Shown piece by piece: positions 12,327 to 19,858 of a stretch of DNA of 20,000 bases. The DNA is from Methanobacterium sp. PtaB.Bin024. Its GTDB lineage: Archaea; Methanobacteriota; Methanobacteria; Methanobacteriales; Methanobacteriaceae. The notes beneath the pieces are model-generated. The model was given only the letters and a program-made list of their open reading frames with translations. It did no database searches and was not told the DNA's origin. The stretch's first letter is position 1. Each line of letters starts with the position of its first letter. The stretch spans positions 1-20,000 of the forward strand of contig MVPY01000081.1 in NCBI GenBank assembly GCA_002067065.1. The letters run 5' to 3'. The position numbers were made by a program, and so were the translations under genes.

Positions 12327-12971
12327 TTAATTTATTAGTAATATGGCCATTGGAGTGATTGGAACTGGATTATCAGAAGTAGAAAACTTTAATTCCATAT
12401 TTGCATTTTTTGCTGTTTTTAGCAGGTTTATGCCCATAGCTTCGGATGCAAAACGTGACATTAGAGGATTTAGACAAACCCCGCCTTCCACGTTGCATTT
12501 TTCACAGAGCATACATTTCCCACCGAAAAAAGCAGTGGCCAAAGAATATCCTTGTTTGAATGCTGCCCTTTCAAGTTCCAGCAGAACCATTAACATGGAT
12601 TTGTAAATCTGCGAGAAATCCGTCCATATGGCAGATGTTTCCGTAACCGGATCATGATGCCGATCCCATAGTCTGAACTCCTCACCATCTTTAGGCACGT
12701 ATTTTTCCAGCAATTCCTTGGATATTTTTGGTGGTTTGATCCTGATAACCATCGCCACATTGTAATCATTCAAAATCTTCCGGAAACTATCCACACTCGG
12801 CGCGTACGGAGGACATCTCAAATTCTTCCCATAGGTTGGGCAGCCAATCATACAGCGGAGGCGAACTCTGTCTTCAACCACTATTTGATCTGCGGGAATA
12901 ACCTTTGCCTCTGCACAACCCGATTTTAAAGCTGTTTTTTCTAAAATCTTAAATTTATCAGTTTTTTTCAT
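12327..12971 (-). CDS. DUF2284 cysteine-rich predicted metal-binding protein
   Basis: Protein of 214 aa of the DUF2284 family, of unknown function. It has no signal peptide or membrane segment. An N-terminal cysteine set (C19, C40, C44, C53), with the family signature C-x3-C-PTYGKNLRCPP, is followed by a second cluster C153, C156, C159, C166 in GGKCMLCEKC....GVC; together these could hold one or two iron-sulfur clusters or zinc. Two adjacent histidines (RHHDP) lie mid-protein. It is the second gene of the minus-strand run ending in moxR and the VWA gene. AGGT 7-8 bases before the ATG is the only ribosome binding site. Metal binding is inferred from the cysteines. Confidence 0.85.
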   Translation of the reverse strand: MKKTDKFKILEKTALKSGCAEAKVIPADQIVVEDRVRLRCMIGCPTYGKNLRCPPYAPSVDSFRKILNDYNVAMVIRIKPPKISKELLEKYVPKDGEEFRLWDRHHDPVTETSAIWTDFSQIYKSMLMVLLELERAAFKQGYSLATAFFGGKCMLCEKCNVEGGVCLNPLMSRFASEAMGINLLKTAKNANMELKFSTSDNPVPITPMAILLIN

Positions 12972-13033
12972 TTATATACCTGCATTCTTTGCTTCAATGA
13001 TATGAAAATACAATTGACTTTCAAATCAGTTCC

Positions 13034-13519
13034 CTAAATATTCCATTTTCCATTGAAATAGGTATCTCTCACGAGATTTGCTTTTTCACTAGCCCATTTT
13101 TCTAAGCCCATTTTTCTTATTAATGCTAAATTAAACACTTTGGTGTTATGTGGCAGCATAGATGCCTTGTCTGCGTAAGGCTGTAGATTATCACAAGGGA
13201 AATCAGAGCAATCAGCACATGATTCTATGCCTTTCAAAGTAACGCACTTGAATACTTTGCATGGCTCTGTCCTCATACCTCCGATGGGACAAATACCCTT
13301 TTCTTTTCGACATCCTTTGCACACAGATACTTCATATGCTTTCTTGTATGGAATGCCATATTCCGAAGCTTTAGTTGCCAACTGTTTCCTTATTTCTTCA
13401 TTATCATTTGCTAAATAGCCTGGGCAATTAAAACAGCCTAAACCACACGGAGCAGTTAATTCCCTTAAATCTAAGCTTTTATCTTCGCTTATCTCAATTT
13501 TTGTAACTTTTGGTTGCAT
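13034..13519 (-). CDS. DUF3795 cysteine-rich protein
   Basis: Protein of 161 aa with eleven cysteines (25, 29, 32, 67, 70, 77, 87, 92, 101, 104, 109), in the pattern CGLxCFNC, CKGC, C..C and CADCSDFPC, typical of the DUF3795 family. It has no membrane segment. The cysteine spacing suggests iron-sulfur or zinc sites, but no enzyme activity can be assigned. GAGGGGAT just before the ATG is a strong ribosome binding site. It is the first gene of the four-gene minus-strand run, 62 bases before DUF2284. I could not identify a convincing TATA box in the 123-base spacer upstream. Confidence 0.85.
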   Translation of the reverse strand: MQPKVTKIEISEDKSLDLRELTAPCGLGCFNCPGYLANDNEEIRKQLATKASEYGIPYKKAYEVSVCKGCRKEKGICPIGGMRTEPCKVFKCVTLKGIESCADCSDFPCDNLQPYADKASMLPHNTKVFNLALIRKMGLEKWASEKANLVRDTYFNGKWNI

Positions 13520-13642
13520 TTTATCCCCTCAATAGTTTTTTTAACAGATCGTTAGATAACATTTGGTCATTAATCCCTCACTTTCTTACAATTGACCATT
13601 GAAATTTGCATCCTCTTGGTATACACCACCTACATGGTCTGT

Positions 13643-14553
13643 TTAGTAGAACTTTTCATCAACCATTGCATGGGCAAAGAACATGGGATTGTAGAATTTT
13701 CTGTTTTCATCTGCCTCTGGAGAATATTTATTTCTATATTTTTTACTGGAAACATTGATGATATTAGAAAATCCATGTTGGGAGAGAAATTCTTCAACTT
13801 CTCTCTCTTCAATACTAAATTTAAGATGTTCTCCCACCTGTTCCAGAAAATTTTTAATCATTTTCCCTGCTTTGCTGGTTTCATTAATCACAGATTCATC
13901 ATGGTAATCAAAAATAACAGCACTTCCTTTACCTGAATTTCTGGCAATAAATGAAAAAATTTCATCAACAGATTTCTGTGAAAGGTATTGAATAAGTCCT
14001 TCCATTACAAAAAGAGTCTTTTTCGAACTTTTATATCCATTATCAAACAGACATTGACCAAGTGTCAGGGTTTCCAAATCTACAGGCATGTATTTAACAT
14101 GATTAGGTAGAGACCCAAATATTTCCTTGATCTTCTGGGTTTTAAAGTGTTGAGTGTCTGGATGATCCACTTCAAAAACTTTCACTTTTTCCAGTCCTTC
14201 AATTCGATAAGCACGAGTATCGTATCCTGCTCCTAAAATAACCAGCTGTTCTAGGCCTTTTTCAATTGATTTCTTCACGAAATCATCAAAATATCTGACT
14301 CTGACTCGAAGGGAAGTACCCATCTCCTGACCGATGGGCCAGCCATTTCAGTTATTGCCTTCAACTTAACCGGATCATTTATTATTTCCAAGGTCTCAGG
14401 GTTAAGAAAATGAATAGCATAAGGATCATAGCATATACGTTCATTTTCAGGTTTTAATGATTCAGCTGCTCGATGTGATGCTACAAATTCAGCTGTTGGG
14501 TTTGGTTCTTTTAAATTTTCCTTTAATCTGTCCTTTATCTTATTTTTCCCCAT
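13643..14553 (-). pseudogene. SAM-dependent methyltransferase (LCM/TIGR00027-like), frameshifted
   Basis: Two overlapping frames together make one methyltransferase related to the intact copy at 14779-15690. The first frame (14553 to about 14341) supplies the N-terminus, including AEFVASHRAAESLKPENERI and CYDPYAIHFLNPE. The second, whose conserved part begins WPIGQEMGTSLRVRVRYFDDF (from 14341), supplies the SAM-binding motif LVILGAGYDTRAYRI, FEVDHPDTQ, LFVMEGLIQYL and the C-terminus. The second frame is closed upstream by a TGA at 14350-14348, so the shift lies in roughly 14324-14347 and needs a one-base insertion or a -1 slip to restore it. I see no classical slippery heptamer there. The ribosome binding site (AGGAGGGT, 6 bases before the ATG) and promoter look intact, suggesting a recent lesion or a sequencing error. 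A truncated protein from ATG 14323 is possible but lacks the N-terminal cap. Confidence 0.8.
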
Positions 14554-14578
14554 TATAGTACCCTCCTTTATAACGGGA

Positions 14579-14650
14579 TGTTATTTTGTGACAAACTGTT
14601 ATTTTGTAACAGTCTGTTATTTTATAACATGGTGTTATTGTATATATAAA
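14579..14650. repeat. Four 18-bp tandem operator-like repeats
   Basis: Units 14579-14596, 14597-14614, 14615-14632 and 14633-14650 all begin TGTTAT. Unit 3 is a perfect dyad, TGTTAT-TTT-ATAACA; unit 2 is nearly so (TGTTAT-TTT-GTAACA); unit 1 is weaker (TGTTAT-TTT-GTGACA); unit 4 is a half-site that merges into the TATA box. A further partial match (TTTATAAC) precedes unit 1 at 14567-14574. The array lies directly between the TATA box and the ribosome binding site of the methyltransferase at 14553, where a bound repressor would block initiation. Confidence 0.8.
14641..14650 (-). promoter_or_regulatory. TATA box for the 14553 methyltransferase
   Basis: TTTATATATA on the minus strand, preceded by CAAACA in the BRE position. 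It predicts a start near 14618, inside repeat unit 3. A similar AAACATTTATAT element precedes the TetR gene at 16399. Confidence 0.55.
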
Positions 14651-14734
14651 TGTTTGGTAAACGATGTAATTTTTCCCATAATAGAACTTTAAAATCTATT
14701 TAAGTGATAAAAAGGGGGAAATTAAAATAAACAA

Positions 14735-14762
14735 GAAAAAATCAATGAAAAATGAAAAAAAT
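14735..14762 (-). terminator. Oligo-T terminator after the intact methyltransferase
   Basis: On the minus strand the methyltransferase stop is followed by three T-rich runs (ATTTTTTTCATTTTTCATTGATTTTTTC on reading; 14762 down to 14735). Oligo-T tracts are enough for termination in many archaea. No hairpin is evident. Confidence 0.4.
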
Positions 14763-14778
14763 ATTATCTGAGCCTATT

Positions 14779-15690
14779 TTAATGTTCAACCATGGCATGA
14801 ACAAATGAGTAAAGACTGCAAACCTCTCGGTTTTCATTTTTACCATAAAAATAGGCTTTTTTATAATCTTCACTGGTCACATTTTGAATATGAGAAAAAC
14901 CTCGCTCTTTTAAGAATTCCTCCACGGTTCCGTCTTTAATTCCAAATTTAAGTGGTTCCCCAGATTGTTTCACACGTTCATATATGAGGTTCCCAACCTC
15001 CAGTTCGCAGGTGCCATCAACCATTGATTGAGGGAAGTAATCGAAAATTATCTTACTACCAGAGCCTGAATTCTGCACTATGGATGACAGTAAAGTTTCC
15101 ACATTCTCCGGTGGGAGGTAATAGACAAGTCCTTCCATAATGAAGAGTGTTTTTTGTGTCTGATTGTATCTGTGTTTTAATAAGTTTTTAAATAGTTTTT
15201 CACTCCCAACATCGGCATCTACAAATGTGACATGATGGGGAAGTGAACCAAAGATTTCTTTAATCTTTTCCGTCTTCACTTTCTGAGTGCCCTGATAATC
15301 AACTTCAAACACCTTCACCTTTTCTTTCAACCCTACGATACGATAAGCCCTGGTATCATAGCCAGCACCAAGAATAACCAGCTGTTCAATTCCCTCATCA
15401 ATACAATTCTGGAGATAATCGTCGAAATATCGGACCCTTGCTACAATTGAATTTTGTGTACCTGGAAATAAACGATACATCTCTTCCAGTCTTGCTTTAG
15501 CCTCAGGATAGTTACATGCAGTTGCTTCAAAAAATTTCAGTAATTCCGGGCCAATAAAATGTACAGCATAGGGATCATAACAGATCCGTTCTTCTTCATT
15601 CTTAGCTGATTCAATGACTCTGTGAAAAGCTATTTCCTCAGCCGTACCACTAGTATCTTTCCTTTTTATCTGCATTTTACTTATTTTCAT
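14779..15690 (-). CDS. SAM-dependent methyltransferase, LCM/TIGR00027-like
   Basis: Class I methyltransferase of 303 aa, in the leucine-carboxyl-methyltransferase-like family. Family members methylate carboxyl or hydroxyl groups; the substrate here is unknown. The SAM site is LVILGAGYDTRAYRI (104-118), with the acidic residue of FEVDYQGTQ (E129/D131) for the ribose, and LFIMEGLVYYL (182-191) after strand 4. The N-terminal cap has AEEIAFHRVIES and ICYDPYAVHFI. GGGGGGT 5-6 bases before the ATG supports the start. It begins 34 bases after the TetR gene at 15725 and has no separate TATA box, so the two are probably co-transcribed and the regulator likely controls it. It is a clear paralogue of the frameshifted gene downstream. 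Confidence 0.9.
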   Translation of the reverse strand: MKISKMQIKRKDTSGTAEEIAFHRVIESAKNEEERICYDPYAVHFIGPELLKFFEATACNYPEAKARLEEMYRLFPGTQNSIVARVRYFDDYLQNCIDEGIEQLVILGAGYDTRAYRIVGLKEKVKVFEVDYQGTQKVKTEKIKEIFGSLPHHVTFVDADVGSEKLFKNLLKHRYNQTQKTLFIMEGLVYYLPPENVETLLSSIVQNSGSGSKIIFDYFPQSMVDGTCELEVGNLIYERVKQSGEPLKFGIKDGTVEEFLKERGFSHIQNVTSEDYKKAYFYGKNENREVCSLYSFVHAMVEH

Positions 15691-15724
15691 TATTTACCCC
15701 CCTCTTTTAGGTAATTCAAAAACT

Positions 15725-16399
15725 TCATTTCTCATCACCACTTTCAGCTCCAGACAGATCTAATTCATGTCTGGTTTCAATGGCAGGGGTGATGAAACGC
15801 AGGTAATGCTCCCAGATTTCATCATTACCTGTTCCTGCTGCTTCTAAAGTCACCTTCCAAACAGGATCCATGTTCGTGATACTATTTCCGATGATGCTGA
15901 GGAAAATTGCCATTTCTGTGGGGTTTAAATCTCTTCTCACAGTTCCCTCCACCATACATTCTTCAAGTATTTTGGCTGATATCTGGATATTATTCAGGGC
16001 CAGATCCGTGAAATCCTTTGCATATTCATTATCTGTTATGGAAGAGGGGTTTGATGCAGCATAACAAAGCATATGGAAATATTCAGGATATTCCTGAGTG
16101 AATTGGAAATAGCCATCAATTAGTACATGTAATTTATTTAACCCGCTTTCCTCAACATTTAAAGATTTTAAATGCATTGCATTCAATATTTGCATCCCAC
16201 GCAGCGCTACAGCGTAAAATAAAGATTCTTTGCTCGTAAAATAAAGATACAATGTCCCTTTACCTAACCCCATTTCTTTGGCTATTTCGTCCATTGAAAC
16301 ATTATCATAGTTTGTATCAGAGAATAACTTTTCAGCAGCGTCAATGATGTTTTCACGCCGCTGTTCTTTTTCTTTTTCCTTCCATTGGGCTATTGACAT
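15725..16399 (-). CDS. TetR-family transcriptional regulator 1 (paired with methyltransferase)
   Basis: TetR-type regulator of 224 aa. The N-terminal helix-turn-helix spans about residues 14-60 (IIDAAEKLFSDTNYDNVSM, then DEIAKEMGLGKGTLYLYF with the recognition helix), followed by KESLFYAVALRG and a helical ligand-binding and dimer domain. The charged N-terminus KEKEKEQRR is shared with the two other TetR proteins in this window. AGGTGA 5 bases before the ATG fixes the start. The intact methyltransferase follows after 34 bases. A dyad at 16476-16490 lies between its TATA box and predicted start, so autoregulation is likely; the ligand is unknown. Confidence 0.92.
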   Translation of the reverse strand: MSIAQWKEKEKEQRRENIIDAAEKLFSDTNYDNVSMDEIAKEMGLGKGTLYLYFTSKESLFYAVALRGMQILNAMHLKSLNVEESGLNKLHVLIDGYFQFTQEYPEYFHMLCYAASNPSSITDNEYAKDFTDLALNNIQISAKILEECMVEGTVRRDLNPTEMAIFLSIIGNSITNMDPVWKVTLEAAGTGNDEIWEHYLRFITPAIETRHELDLSGAESGDEK

Positions 16400-16475
16400 T
16401 ATTTCACCTGATTTATTATAAGTGTTAAAATTATGTGATTGTATAAAAAATTATTAATGACTCCTATTTTTATAT

Positions 16476-16490
16476 ATGACTAAGGGTCAT
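16476..16490. promoter_or_regulatory. Operator-like dyad upstream of TetR 1
   Basis: On the minus strand ATGAC-CCTTA-GTCAT, with a further half-site AGTCAT about 16 bases downstream (16457-16462). It sits just after the TATA-like TTTATATG at 16497-16504 and overlaps the predicted start region, as expected of an autorepressor site. Its sequence differs from the TGTTAT array at 14579. Confidence 0.5.
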
Positions 16491-16496
16491 ATTAAG

Positions 16497-16504
16497 CATA
16501 TAAA
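16497..16504 (-). promoter_or_regulatory. TATA box for TetR 1 and methyltransferase
   Basis: TTTATATG preceded by GAAACA on the minus strand. This AAACATTTATAT block is also found upstream of the frameshifted methyltransferase. The predicted start is near 16475. Confidence 0.45.
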
Positions 16505-16626
16505 TGTTTCTATTTGTTCCAGTTACTATAATCAAAAAAAGAGCTGTAATATCCTTGAATATTCAATGTAAATGGCTTAAATTATGAATTATTAATAGAG
16601 ATTTCATATAGTGAAGAAAATTTTTG

Positions 16627-17286
16627 TTATTCCTTATTTTTAATTAATTCATTAACAAAATGGGCAAAATCTTGAGGAAAATATTGTTGTGTTTTGGTAA
16701 AATTCCTGTCTTTAAGTTCCTTTGTTAAAATTGGAGAGGGATTTATCATGGAATCTATGGCAGACATGACTAAAAATGTTGCATAAAAAGTATTCATATT
16801 GGATGAAATTTTTCCCATCTTTATTCCATTTTTAATAGCCAAGTGCAGGATATCAAATATCTCTTTCTGCAGGCGGATTATCTCCATTACATCATCCCAA
16901 GCAGGACGTTTTAAGCCAGTTTCATAGGATCCAAATCTTCCAGATTGGAAATAACAATAAACCTGAAAATACTGCGGATATAAACTAAAGAAATTATTAT
17001 AGGTCTTTCCTATGGCATTGATTTTTTGGGTATCAGTTGCGGCTTTTACATTATTTTTAACCATACTATTTAATATTCGAACCCCACGCAATATAACAGC
17101 CAAGCATAATGCTTCTTTATTCTCAAAATATATGTAGATGGTAGCTCTGTTCAATTCAACTTCCTTGGCAATGTCATTAATTGAAACATTGTCATAACCC
17201 TTGGAAAAAAATAGACTCTCAGCGGCATCTATGATGGACTGTCTCCTTTGTTCTTTTTCTCGTTTTCTCCGGGCTGCCGTTGACAT
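16627..17286 (-). CDS. TetR-family transcriptional regulator 2
   Basis: TetR-type regulator of 219 aa, paralogous to its two neighbours. Helix-turn-helix: IIDAAESLFFSKGYDNVSI, then NDIAKEVELNRATIYIYFENKEAL. The remaining domain is the least conserved of the three and contains YPQYFQVYCYFQSGRFGS, comparable to YPDYHDVYLYFKSKRFKDS in TetR 3. I place the start at the ATG at 17286 (MSTAARRKREKEQRR), which has AGGTGG 5 bases upstream. The frame can be extended to a GTG at 17295, but that codon is inside the ribosome binding site, and the other two paralogues also start MSI. No target gene lies immediately downstream (16400-16626 is spacer), so its role is unknown. Confidence 0.9.
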   Translation of the reverse strand: MSTAARRKREKEQRRQSIIDAAESLFFSKGYDNVSINDIAKEVELNRATIYIYFENKEALCLAVILRGVRILNSMVKNNVKAATDTQKINAIGKTYNNFFSLYPQYFQVYCYFQSGRFGSYETGLKRPAWDDVMEIIRLQKEIFDILHLAIKNGIKMGKISSNMNTFYATFLVMSAIDSMINPSPILTKELKDRNFTKTQQYFPQDFAHFVNELIKNKE

Positions 17287-17310
17287 TAAATCCACCTATA
17301 GAACATTATC

Positions 17311-17320
17311 AGTTTAAACT
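17311..17320. promoter_or_regulatory. Palindrome AGTTTAAACT upstream of TetR 2
   Basis: A perfect 10-bp palindrome between the TATA box at 17358-17365 (TTATATAA) and the TetR 2 start. A TGTTAT half-site (17321-17326, minus strand) abuts it. It may be an autoregulatory operator, but a 10-bp AT-rich palindrome is weak evidence alone. Confidence 0.3.
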
Positions 17321-17428
17321 ATAACAATCTCACTGATGATAATTTGTTTTAAGAGGTTATATAATTAATATGGAACATTCTTTTGACTGAGAATTGAATA
17401 ATGAAAGCATATGAAGCAGATCTAACCA

Positions 17429-18070
17429 TCAGTTTTGAACATTATTCATAACCATATGCCTCCACAGATCCATGGAGTCCTCAATGAACTGTTCATGTTT
17501 GATGCCCTGGCATTCCAGAACTTTTAAAGTGGTAGGACCTAAACCCACAATCCTTTCTGCAGTCACTGCAACAAAAACAGCCACTTCTATGGGTTTAACC
17601 TCTTTTCGGATGGTTCCATCTTTAATACCTTCCTGAATGGAGTTACAGATGATGATCATTAGATCTCCAGTTAGAGATTCTATCTGAAGGGCGTATTCAT
17701 CCCTACTATCTTTAAATCTTTTTGATTTAAAGTAAAGGTAAACGTCATGGTAATCAGGATAATCCTTGTAAAACTCGAAATAGGCACGGCCTGCCTCTTC
17801 AAGTTTATCTATTCCTGTCTTCCCAGTGTTAACCTTATTTTTAAGTATTTCTTTGAAGATCTGGACTCCTCTAAGGACAATAGCAAAATAAATTGATTCT
17901 TTATTGTTAAAATATAGGTAAAGAGTGGCTTTATTGAGTCCAACTTCCTGGGCAATCTGATTCATGGAGACATTATCATAATCCCTGGAAAAAAATAGTT
18001 TCTCAGCCTCATTCAGGATATAATCACGCCTTTGTTCCTTTTCACGTCTCCTGATTTCTTTAATTGACAA
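17429..18070 (-). CDS. TetR-family transcriptional regulator 3
   Basis: TetR-type regulator of 213 aa, closest in its DNA-binding part to TetR 1 and 2 (REKEQRRDYILNEAEKLFF, DNVSMNQIAQEVGLNKATLYLYFNNKES). The C-terminal domain carries KDYPDYHDVYLYFKSKRF and ends LWRHMVMNNVQN. I choose a TTG start at 18070: GGTGAT (18075-18080) is 4 bases upstream, the same spacing as ftr and the TTG-started channel gene, and the resulting N-terminus MSIKEIRRREKEQRR matches MSIAQWKEKEKEQRR of TetR 1. The ATG at 18088 would add six residues and ignore the ribosome binding site. A TATA-like element and the dyad ATATAA-GT-TTATAT (18090-18103) lie immediately upstream. Confidence 0.9.
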   Translation of the reverse strand: MSIKEIRRREKEQRRDYILNEAEKLFFSRDYDNVSMNQIAQEVGLNKATLYLYFNNKESIYFAIVLRGVQIFKEILKNKVNTGKTGIDKLEEAGRAYFEFYKDYPDYHDVYLYFKSKRFKDSRDEYALQIESLTGDLMIIICNSIQEGIKDGTIRKEVKPIEVAVFVAVTAERIVGLGPTTLKVLECQGIKHEQFIEDSMDLWRHMVMNNVQN

Positions 18071-18154
18071 CAGTATCACCGTAACCATAATATAAGTTTA
18101 TATAATAATGTATATTTGCCATAAAGTTATTTCCACCCTAGAGATTCTTCTGTT

Positions 18155-18195
18155 AAAAAATTTAGGTAAATAGTTAGAATAAGTTAGGTAACTGG

Positions 18196-18216
<21 letters not shown>
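18155..18216 (-). terminator. Terminator hairpin overlapping the stop codon of geranylgeranyl reductase
   Basis: On the minus strand AAGTTAGGTAA (18216-18206, encoding the end of the protein) pairs perfectly with TTACCTAACTT (18191-18181) across a 14-base loop that contains the stop codon. A T-rich stretch with six T follows near 18160-18155. A 22-bp near-exact duplication (18162-18183 and 18184-18205, 19 of 22 identical) forms the downstream part. Confidence 0.55.
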
Positions 18217-19376
<1,160 letters not shown>

Positions 19377-19377
<1 letters not shown>

Positions 19378-19547
19378 CAGATCACCTCTTTTTCCAGGGC
19401 CTGAACTGGACATACTTGGATGCAAATTTTACAATCTTTACATTCATCTTCATTGAATTTTAGCGTTAACTCTCGTACTTCGATGAGATTCCGGGGACAA
19501 ACACCGGCACACTCCCCACAGTACATGCACCATTCCTTTACTATCAT
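19377..19547 (-). CDS. Small 2[4Fe-4S] ferredoxin paired with geranylgeranyl reductase
   Basis: A 56-aa ferredoxin beginning MIVKEWCMYCGECAGVCPRN. It has two cluster motifs, C-x2-C-x2-C-x3-CP (C7, C10, C13, C17) and the second in CKDCKICIQVCPVQAL (C36, C39, C42, C46). It is shorter than most ferredoxins and consists of little beyond the two clusters. GGTGAT 3 bases before the ATG is the ribosome binding site. Its TGA overlaps the ATG of the reductase gene by one base. The arrangement argues that this ferredoxin donates electrons to the reductase; that is an inference supported by the known ferredoxin need of the Methanosarcina enzyme. Confidence 0.93.
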
Positions 19548-19579
19548 AAAATCACCATTTAAACAAGTTATTAGTAGTA

Positions 19580-19617
19580 AACATAACCACTAGTTATGTT
19601 AATAACCAGTGGTTATT
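19580..19617. promoter_or_regulatory. Two adjacent perfect dyads in the ferredoxin-reductase promoter
   Basis: Dyad 1 is AACATAAC (19580-19587), 5 bases, GTTATGTT (19593-19600). Dyad 2 is AATAACC (19601-19607), 3 bases, GGTTATT (19611-19617). They abut without a gap and lie between the TATA box (19621-19630) and the start codon, covering the predicted transcription start near 19600. The ATAAC/GTTAT core is also that of the repeats at 14579-14632. Confidence 0.65.
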
Positions 19618-19620
19618 CTA

Positions 19621-19630
19621 TTATATAAAA
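19621..19630 (-). promoter_or_regulatory. TATA box for the ferredoxin-reductase operon
   Basis: TTTTATATAA on the minus strand, 74 bases upstream of the ferredoxin ATG and directly next to the twin dyads. The predicted start near 19600 leaves a leader of about 50 bases. Confidence 0.55.
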
Positions 19631-19769
19631 GTTGGCATGATACGAAAATAATTCCAAAGTTGTATCAAGTGTAATGAAAAAGTTAAACTGATAATCAACC
19701 TAAATGGGAAAATTTAAGGACAATATATATTTATTTAGGAAAACATGCGTATTTACGTAAGAATAAAGA

Positions 19770-19809
19770 TTTAAAACTAATAAACAAAGTTTAAAATTAA
19801 TAAAAAAAG
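19770..19809. repeat. 20-bp AT-rich tandem duplication
   Basis: Units 19770-19789 and 19790-19809 match at 18 of 20 positions (TTTAAAAYTAATAAAMAAAG). They lie in the 311-base spacer between the ferredoxin start and the edge gene, downstream of the terminator on the minus strand. I see nothing else in 19635-19769 apart from an 8-bp palindrome TTACGTAA. Confidence 0.5.
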
Positions 19810-19833
19810 CATGTGGATTATCATAATCCACAT
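19803..19833 (-). terminator. Hairpin/oligo-T terminator of the right-edge gene
   Basis: Perfect 10-bp stem: 19811-19820 (ATGTGGATTA) with 19824-19833 (TAATCCACAT) around a 3-base loop. On the minus strand it is followed by GC and seven T. It begins 26 bases after the stop codon of the edge gene. Confidence 0.75.
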
Positions 19834-19858
19834 TTCCAATTTTTAAGAGCTAATTGTC

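Noticed and set aside
13568..13605. Inverted repeat TGGTCA ... TGACCA in the spacer before the DUF3795 gene
   Set aside because: Only six base pairs with a loop of over 20 bases in AT-rich DNA; likely chance.
14324..14347. Programmed -1 frameshifting in the methyltransferase
   Set aside because: No X-XXY-YYZ slippery heptamer was found in the correct frame and no strong structure is evident just downstream; mutation or read error is simpler.
14579..14650. CRISPR array
   Set aside because: The 18-bp units are contiguous with no unique spacers, and no cas genes are present.
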